Positions 57,969 through 64,000 of a DNA stretch of 64,000 bases are shown piece by piece. Location: assembly GCF_958298935.1 (NCBI RefSeq), contig NC_084938.1, positions 23,169,501 to 23,233,500 on the forward strand, read 5' to 3'. The notes under the pieces were generated by a model. It ran no database searches. It saw nothing but the letters and a program-made list of their open reading frames with translations, and had not been told where the DNA came from. This DNA comes from Phragmites australis. Its lineage: Eukaryota > Streptophyta > Magnoliopsida > Poales > Poaceae. The first letter of the stretch is position 1. Each line of letters opens with the position of its first letter. A program made the translations under genes and the position numbers.

Positions 57969-59041
57969 GAACCGGTTCCCTGACGTAGTCGTTTTTACGT
58001 CAGAGGGACGTTGAAGCCGGGAGGAACGTCCGACGAGAATCAAATGGTTGTGCTCGTTCGGTCGTTGCTCAGGGCTCGCTCACGCGTGGTCGGACGCTTG
58101 TTGGGGCTCGTTCACGCGGGTTGGCTCGGCCTGGGCTGAGCTGAGCTCATGAGCGCTGCCGCTGCTAGCTGCTACAGTAAAAGCTAGATAATCTGGCTAT
58201 GCAAGTTAGAACTAGTTCATTCACAATCTTGTAAAAATTATAGAAAAATAATTACAACTCAGAAAAATGTGAAATAAATTTTGTTAGTTTTGTATTCATC
58301 GGTCATACATGTTAAAAATATGCGGGCTCATGAAAATGTTAAAAATTATGAAACAAATATTCATATTTGTATGAATGATGTTTTTTATTGTAAACATATT
58401 GGTTTGAGTTGAAATTTTTTAGAGAGATAGATTATAGCATCCTCTAAAACATACTTTTTAAAAAAAAAATCATGACTATTTCGATATTGTTTGGAATTTT
58501 GAGAGCAATATAACGCAGTGAAGAAATGTCACAAATGCCTTTGGGTGCCCTCGGTTGTTTAACATTCGATTGGACTTGTAATTCATTTTGAAATATAAAA
58601 ATTCATAAAGAAAATTTAAAAGATACATCATTCATATAAATTTGAATATTTGTTTCATAATTTTTAACATTTTTATGAGCCCATATATTTTTAACATGTA
58701 TGACCGATGAATACAAAACTAACAAAATTTATTTCACATTTTTCTGAGTTGTAATTATTTTTCTATGATTTTTACAAAATTGTGAATGAATTAGTTCTAA
58801 CTTGCATAGCCAACTTATCTAGATTTTTTACTGTAGCAGCTAGCAGCGGCAGCGCTCATGAGCTCAGCTCAGCCGAGGCCGAGCCAACCCGCGCGAACGA
58901 GCCCCAACGAGCGTCCGACCACGCGTGAGCGAGCCCCGAGCAACGACTGAGCGAATACAGCCGTTTGATTCTCGTCGGACGTTCCTCCCGACTTCAACGT
59001 CCCTCTGACGTAAAAACAACTACGTCAGAGGAACCGGTTCC
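57969..59041. mobile_element. Long-TIR MULE, non-autonomous (1073 bp)
   Basis: Both ends are GGAACCGGTTCC followed by CTGACGTAG. The two arms (57969 to about 58390, and about 58610-59041) are inverted repeats of about 430 bp with high identity, including a GC-rich outer 200 bp and an AT-rich inner part. Flanked by the perfect 9-bp duplication CCATGTCTC (57960-57968 and 59042-59050). The roughly 220-bp loop is non-coding. A full transcript would fold into a very long hairpin. Confidence 0.93.
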
Positions 59042-59148
59042 CCATGTCTCCGACAATCTTCCTGTCAGGCAAGTTTGCACTAGAGCATCAACCAAACATG
59101 CCATAAGATCATATACATGCTTAACACCGATGAATATACATGCTCTAA

Positions 59149-59426
59149 GGCTACTCCCGTCTTGTTTCTTAAGTGATATTTAAAAGAAAAGAGAGAGTAA
59201 TAAATCGTGGTTAAGAAATAAACTTACAATGCATATATGTGTTGTTACTTTATTGGGATCTTATAATTCAGTTTTATTGTTTTACAATCATCTAGGATTA
59301 CTTAAAGAGCTAGTTTCTTCTTTAAAAAATAAGCTTCTTCTCACCCATCTTTAAATTATTTTTATATTATCTTTTTCTTAAATAGATAGCTAATTAATAT
59401 TTAAGAAACTAATATCGGGAGTGATC
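59149..59426. mobile_element. Tourist-like MITE (278 bp)
   Basis: Left end GGCTACTCCCG..TTTCTTAAG and, reverse complemented, right end GATCACTCCCG..GTTTCTTAAATA. Flanked by TAA on both sides (59146-59148, 59427-59429). AT-rich and non-coding. A second possible element follows at once (about 59430-59690; ends ACCATCTACAA and, inverted, ATCATGTCCAA) but its borders are uncertain. Confidence 0.7.
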
Positions 59427-59429
59427 TAA

Positions 59430-59999
59430 GACCATCTACAATCATATTCCTTTTATTTTGTTTTATTCTCCATTCTCATTTCCTTTATTTTCTCTAATCT
59501 CTAATAGTTTTCCTTCGAGGGAAATTTCAAACGAAAAGAAGAGAGAATCCTATTACGGAAGAAATAACCTTAAAAATTCTTTCGTGATAGAAATCGTGAA
59601 ATAAAACTGTTGAAACGCTGAAGGAAACGAAAATTTCTTCACCACAAAATTTTCTCCAACAGAAAACAGTTGGACATGATCTAGGTGCTATAGCTTGGTC
59701 AAAGGATAATACCAGAACACGATTAATTCATGACACTATTGGTTTTTCCTGATGGACATGCGCGAACCCGACTCCTGTCGACGAATTCTTGACAGTGATG
59801 TAAGGAAATTGTACCCTGACGATTTTCGGGTTCTGTGGTAATGCGGGTCCTGACATTACTGTTTTAGAGCATGTTATCGCAATTTTAGCTTTTGTGCGAG
59901 CATAGAAACACCATGTACATACACGGATTTCATATTGAAACTAATTTTTTATAATAGTTTGCAATGCAGAAAAGTGTGGAGTAATATGGTTTGCTAATT
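59430..59999. other. Possible second MITE and unassigned DNA
   Basis: About 59430-59690 begins ACCATCTACAATC and ends with an imperfect inverse (CAGTTGGACATGAT), suggesting a MITE whose interior has the near-inverted TTTTCCTTCGAGGG and CGGAAGAAAT parts. 59700-59999 shows nothing recognisable but may already belong to the large MULE that follows. Confidence 0.4.
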
Positions 60000-60560
60000 T
60001 TCAGTGATTTAAGATTGGGAGTTACTAATTTTTAATAAAAACAAGAGGACATTTCATTTTACAACAATAACCGTTGGATGAAGATCTAGTAGTTGATAAA
60101 AAACTAATTCATAAATAAATAATATTTTTATAATAAAAACATTTATAATTTTATGTACATATCAGATAAAAATCCTTAGCTGACTACAGATAAGGGATAG
60201 AAGTACATCTAAGTAAATCATTTTCTTATCTTCTAGTCACTGTTGATCTTGTAGCAAGTAAAATCCAAGTTTAGAAGAGTTTTACAACATTTTTAGGTAT
60301 CCATTTGTAGGGTTCACCGGACTAGTACTTATCCTTTTGTCTATGTTGAAATATATTTGTTTCATTCTGTCATATATAACAAAATAACGGTAGACAGGAA
60401 AGCGGAAGTAATAAGAATTGGATGTATAAAAGGCTAAATGTCATTTAACAAAATTTCAATTACATAAATAAATATGAGTCAAGCACTTCAAAAGAATGAC
60501 ATCCATACTAATTTGTAATTGATCTGACATGTCGATCGAACCTAAAGTTGTTAGCAAACA

Positions 60561-61626
60561 ACATAGTTGCCGCTCCGCCGGCACCCGTCCTCGTCACATG
60601 GTGCCGCTCCACCGCCGTCTCTCGTTGTCCAGCTCCCTTGCAAGGCGAGATCGAAGGAGAGTTTCTGAGCAGCCATTGCTATGGTGAAATCCTTTATTCC
60701 GCAATCACATATGCATTAAAGGTTTCACTTGCTATTGTTCGTTCCATCGATGACTTCTATTGATCTTGCTGTTGTTCACGTGCTAAAACTTTTTATTGAC
60801 TTTTATAACGCTTCATTCATTAGATCAATGATGATGAGGTCGAATGTTGGATTGTGAAAGCAATAGCGTGCAAGATATTGGACTGTAAGGTTGATCAGCT
60901 TAATCAGACTGTTATCGTTAGGTAGTCACCTCTCTCAAGGCTTCTCAGGCAACTATGTTCATGTCTAAGAAGAAGGAACATTTGAACTGTTGCTCATCTT
61001 TCTAACATGATAGAGCCTCTAATATTCTTGATCTTATGAGATAAAGTTAAAGCTAAGTTATACCTAACAAGTACCCAATTTAAACATGCCATTATTACCC
61101 TAGTGTTTCATCTTGCTCTTTGAGCTTGTCAGGGAGAAACTCGAGAAGACTTCAACAATAATTTGGCAATCTCGCATGCCAGGGGTCACCTGTATACATG
61201 TTCCTATGTGTCATTTTTTTTGCTTTGTCTACAACAACTGGATAATGCCTCGTGTAAAAAAATTTGCAGTGATAATTGTTCATTGGTTTACACATTGATA
61301 GTTTGGTCAAAAAATTCTGTTGAACATGAGACATCGGGAAAGAAACCGGAGTAGACAGTGCACCGACATTTGTTATCCCTTCGGTGAAGTTCCAATACGA
61401 TGTGTATTATCTGCTGGAATTGTAATGGTTGGTGCCTTTTGGCGTCTTTCTATAGCTGATATGTAGACGGAAGGGTATAATCACTCGGAGTAGACGTGCA
61501 GTGGCTACAACAACTCTATGGAGGTTTGCTTATTATGACCTGAATTGTAATTGCTTCTACTTTGTAATTAATCACTGCAAGTTCTTATTGATCGGGACGA
61601 ATCATACATTTATTTTTCATCCACAG
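60561..61626 (+). other. 5' interior of the FAR1-type MULE
   Basis: Between the inner end of the left arm and the transposase exon. It contains short broken frames (60548-60763, 61113-61298) and possible introns but no domain I recognise. It may represent the transposase 5' UTR and first introns. Confidence 0.4.
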
Positions 61627-62520
61627 GAAAATGCGAGTACTAGTGAATCTCATGAGAGTGGGAGCAGCTGTGGTGGATTCTACAATGCTGAGGAAAGAAA
61701 CGTTGCTCTGGAAGAGTTTTAGAATGTAGCGCAGATGACATTTGGAAGCGAAGACGAGTGTTATAGTTTCTATAATAAGTATGCCAGTGGCAAAGGATTC
61801 AGCATTAGGAAGGATGTTGTGAGGTATGAGAAAAAGGTTGGGGACATATTCTACGGACATTATCTGTGCTGTAAGGAAGGGAGTTGAGATCCTGAACTAA
61901 GTGACATCAAGAATCAGAAAAGGAGGGAAAGAGCAAAAACAAGATGTGATTGTCCTGCTCAACTCTGCATTAGGCTTAATAAGGCCCGTGGTATTTGGTT
62001 TGTTGATAATTTTGTGGATGACCATAATCATCGTTTGACATCTCCTGATGAAACTCCGTTTCTTCGGTCTCAAAGGAAGATGACGGAATCTCCGAAATCT
62101 GAAATTAAACTAATGGAATCAATGGGCATTCAAAAGCATGTAATAATGGATATCTTGGAGTACAGGTACGGGGGATATGATAAGGTTGGTATTGTTAGGA
62201 AGGACATTTACAATTTCTCATCTAGGTATAAGAGGCCAAGAATTGTGGATGGTGATGCAAATGCTACTTTAGAGATCATGCAAATCAAGCGGGACAAGGA
62301 TCCTGATTTCTTTTATGAGTACCAAGTTGATGTTGAAGGCCGAATGCCTTTTCTGGTGTGATGCACAGTTTGTGAGAGCAATGTGCCAACAGAAGCCAAA
62401 GTCCATAATTACTGATAGTGACAATTCAATGATGAAAGCAATCTGATGTGTACTATCAGGTACCAGTCATCTCATTTGCTCTTAGCATATTGAGAAAGGT
62501 ATGCTTAAGCATCTTCACCA
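61627..62520 (+). pseudogene. FAR1/Jittery-like MULE transposase with internal deletion
   Basis: The exon begins after the acceptor TTTTCATCCACAG (61626) with ENASTSESHESG. Then comes the FAR1 DNA-binding domain: FGSEDECYSFYNKYASGKGFS, YLCCKEGS, KTRCDCPAQLCIRLN, DNFVDDHNHRL, then the linker FLRSQRKM..MGIQKHVIMDILEYRYGG. TAG at 61720 and TGA at 61885 are in frame; both are explained by single C-to-T changes (from CAG and CGA). After VEGRMPF (about 62350) the frame jumps to WCDAQFVRAMCQQKPKSIITDSDNSMMKAI, which belongs to the middle of the transposase. The segment with the first catalytic Asp (the DTTY-type block) is missing. The following HIEKGMLKHLH also fits the family. An intact protein would bind the element ends and cut. 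Confidence 0.85.
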
Positions 62521-63404
62521 GTGAAACCACATGAGAGAAGGGAAAGGGACTGGGTTGCGTGGATGGTTCAGGCCCATATGAGCTTGCGATCCGAGCTCCT
62601 GTGGCCCTAATCCACAATTAATAACCTCTCTTTGTTTCCGAAAAGTATAGAAGCACTTCTCTATTAAATATTATTTACTCTGTAAATACATCCTATAGAG
62701 TGACTATAGAGTGGACCTAACTATCTTAGTCCGGTTAGGTGAAGCTATCCTTACACCTTCACTGTATCACCAGTGGATCCTTGATGAGCCATGGTGTTGT
62801 TACAGTTGTCTGCTGTCAACATAAGCAAAGTAAGACTTAAGTTGCTAGACCAGTTCAAATGCTGAGCGGGCCTTGAAACCCAAGCTTGAGCTCAGCCTAA
62901 TTAACCTAGCCTCGTACGGAGTTTTTTATATTAATAAAATAAAAATTGCAAATATATACTTCTGTTTTAAAAAATTATAGAGATCTAGACTCATGTCACC
63001 AGTGGAAAGACAATATATTTAAGAATCAAAAAATTATTACATTCCAATTCTCTTAAAATTCAAAACACTATAGAAATAATCATGAAAAATTATGAAAAGT
63101 TTTTGTGTGTAGATGGTACCATTATCTTGCTCTTAAAAAATTTCAGATACTGTCCCCATTCGAACCAGCGACATAAGCCTAGATCTGTAAATATGTAAAA
63201 TATACTCGTATATTTGCATTTTTATTTTAAAAATATAAAAATTCACCCCGTCTGCGCCCATCAGAAAGTCTGAAAAAATAGTGTGGTGTAGTTTCTTGTT
63301 TATAAAAGAGGAGAGGCTTTGTGTAGGTCACTGGACCTACGCATAAGAGTTTGTCCAACAAAAATATGTAAGTTTAATTGACCGTCTTGTCAGTAGGAGC
63401 AGGC
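62521..63404. other. Interior of the FAR1-type MULE, non-coding part
   Basis: AT-rich sequence with no recognisable transposase remains. The catalytic C-terminal part (last Glu region, SWIM zinc finger) expected in FAR1-type MULEs was not found. Confidence 0.45.
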
Positions 63405-64000
63405 TGTTTGCTAACAACTTTAGTTCGATCGACATGTCAGATCAATTACAAATTAGTATGGATGGCATTCTTTTGAAGTGCTTGACTCATATTTATTTAT
63501 GTAATTGAAATTTTGTTTAATGATATTTAGCCTTTTATACATCCGATTCTTATTACTTCCGTTTTCCTCTCTACCGTTATTTTGTTATATATGACAGAAT
63601 GAAACAAATATATTTCAACATAGACAAAAAAGGATAAATACTAGTCCGGTGAACCCTACAAATGGATACCTAAAAATGTTGTAAAACTCTTCTAAACTTG
63701 GATTTTACTTGCTACAAGATCAACAGTGACTAGAAGATAAGAAAATGATTTACTAGATGTACTTCTATCCCTTATCTATACTCAGCTAAGAATTTTTATC
63801 TGTCCCTTATCTGTACTAAGTTAATAATTTTTATTTGATATGTACTAGAAAATTATAAATGTTTTTATTATAAAAAATATTATTTACTTATGAATTAGTT
63901 TTTATCAACTGTTAGGTCTTCATCTAACGATTGTTGTTGTCAAATAAAACGTACTCTTGTTTTATTAAAAATTAGTAACTCCCAATCTCAAATCACTGAA

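Larger units (their letters stand above)
60000..64000 (+). mobile_element. FAR1-type MULE with very long inverted repeats (incomplete at the window end)
   Basis: 60000-60560 is the reverse complement of 63405-64000, with the match still running at the window edge, so the element continues to the right and its outer left end is at or before 60000. Long blocks match, for example TAGCAAACA..GTTTGCTA at the inner ends and CAACAGTGACTAGAAGATAA inside. The right arm carries an extra tandem copy of about 36 bp (near 63790-63835). The interior holds the transposase relic at 61627-62520. The 9-bp duplication cannot be checked in this window. Confidence 0.85.

Overview
The window is nuclear DNA of a grass (Poaceae). 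The evidence is GC-rich intronless genes set in AT-rich DNA, Tourist-type MITEs, Sirevirus-like Ty1/copia LTRs with their typical CACCCCC..CTCTAG motif, CRM-like Ty3/gypsy sequence, CACTA elements with Ulp1-like genes, and several Mutator-like (MULE) families. The sequence alone does not fix the species. There is no sign of bacterial, plastid or mitochondrial DNA.

Three host genes can be supported: a group X AP2/ERF transcription factor (1037-1831, +), a small unrecognised plant protein with a likely 3'-terminal intron and a 5-codon uORF (34117-34766, +), and a BKI1/MAKR-like protein (51261-51875, -). Everything else that can be named is transposon-derived.

Layout. 1-2.25 kb: ERF gene and a Tourist MITE just downstream. 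2.7-3.4 kb: Ty1/copia relic. 4.0-4.7 kb: unassigned GC-rich island. 5.5-12.4 kb: a young, nearly intact Ty3/gypsy element on the minus strand with a complete gag-pol frame. Its 5' LTR is whole, but its 3' LTR is cut to 138 bp. It abuts the truncated 3' LTR of a decayed minus-strand Sirevirus-like copia element (12.4-23.5 kb), whose 5' LTR is split by a 3.05-kb solo LTR (TSD ATCAA). 25.4-29.8 kb: degenerate CACTA element. 30.0-32.35 kb: plus-strand LTR related to the copia LTR, carrying a hAT-like MITE. 33.3-34.8 kb: a transposon insertion about 40 bp upstream of the TATA box of the 34.1-kb gene. 37.6-39.7 kb: two related MULE foldback elements. 40.6-50.2 kb: a decayed MURA-type transposase and two blocks of degenerate GRF-type zinc-finger genes, interrupted by an LTR that itself contains a CRM-like solo LTR (TSD GCTAG). 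51.3-51.9 kb: BKI1-like gene. 53.3-56.5 kb: a 3.17-kb solo LTR. 58.0-59.0 kb: a MULE with about 430-bp terminal inverted repeats and a perfect 9-bp TSD. 60.0 kb to the end: a FAR1-type MULE with inverted repeats over 560 bp and a broken transposase.

The genes do not form a pathway. The window reads as small gene islands between nested insertions, and many insertion boundaries can be resolved to the base through their target-site duplications. No clearly new biochemical system was found. The most informative signals are the LTR-encoded C-terminus of the gypsy polyprotein, the nested solo LTRs with intact duplications, and the long-arm MULE foldbacks.
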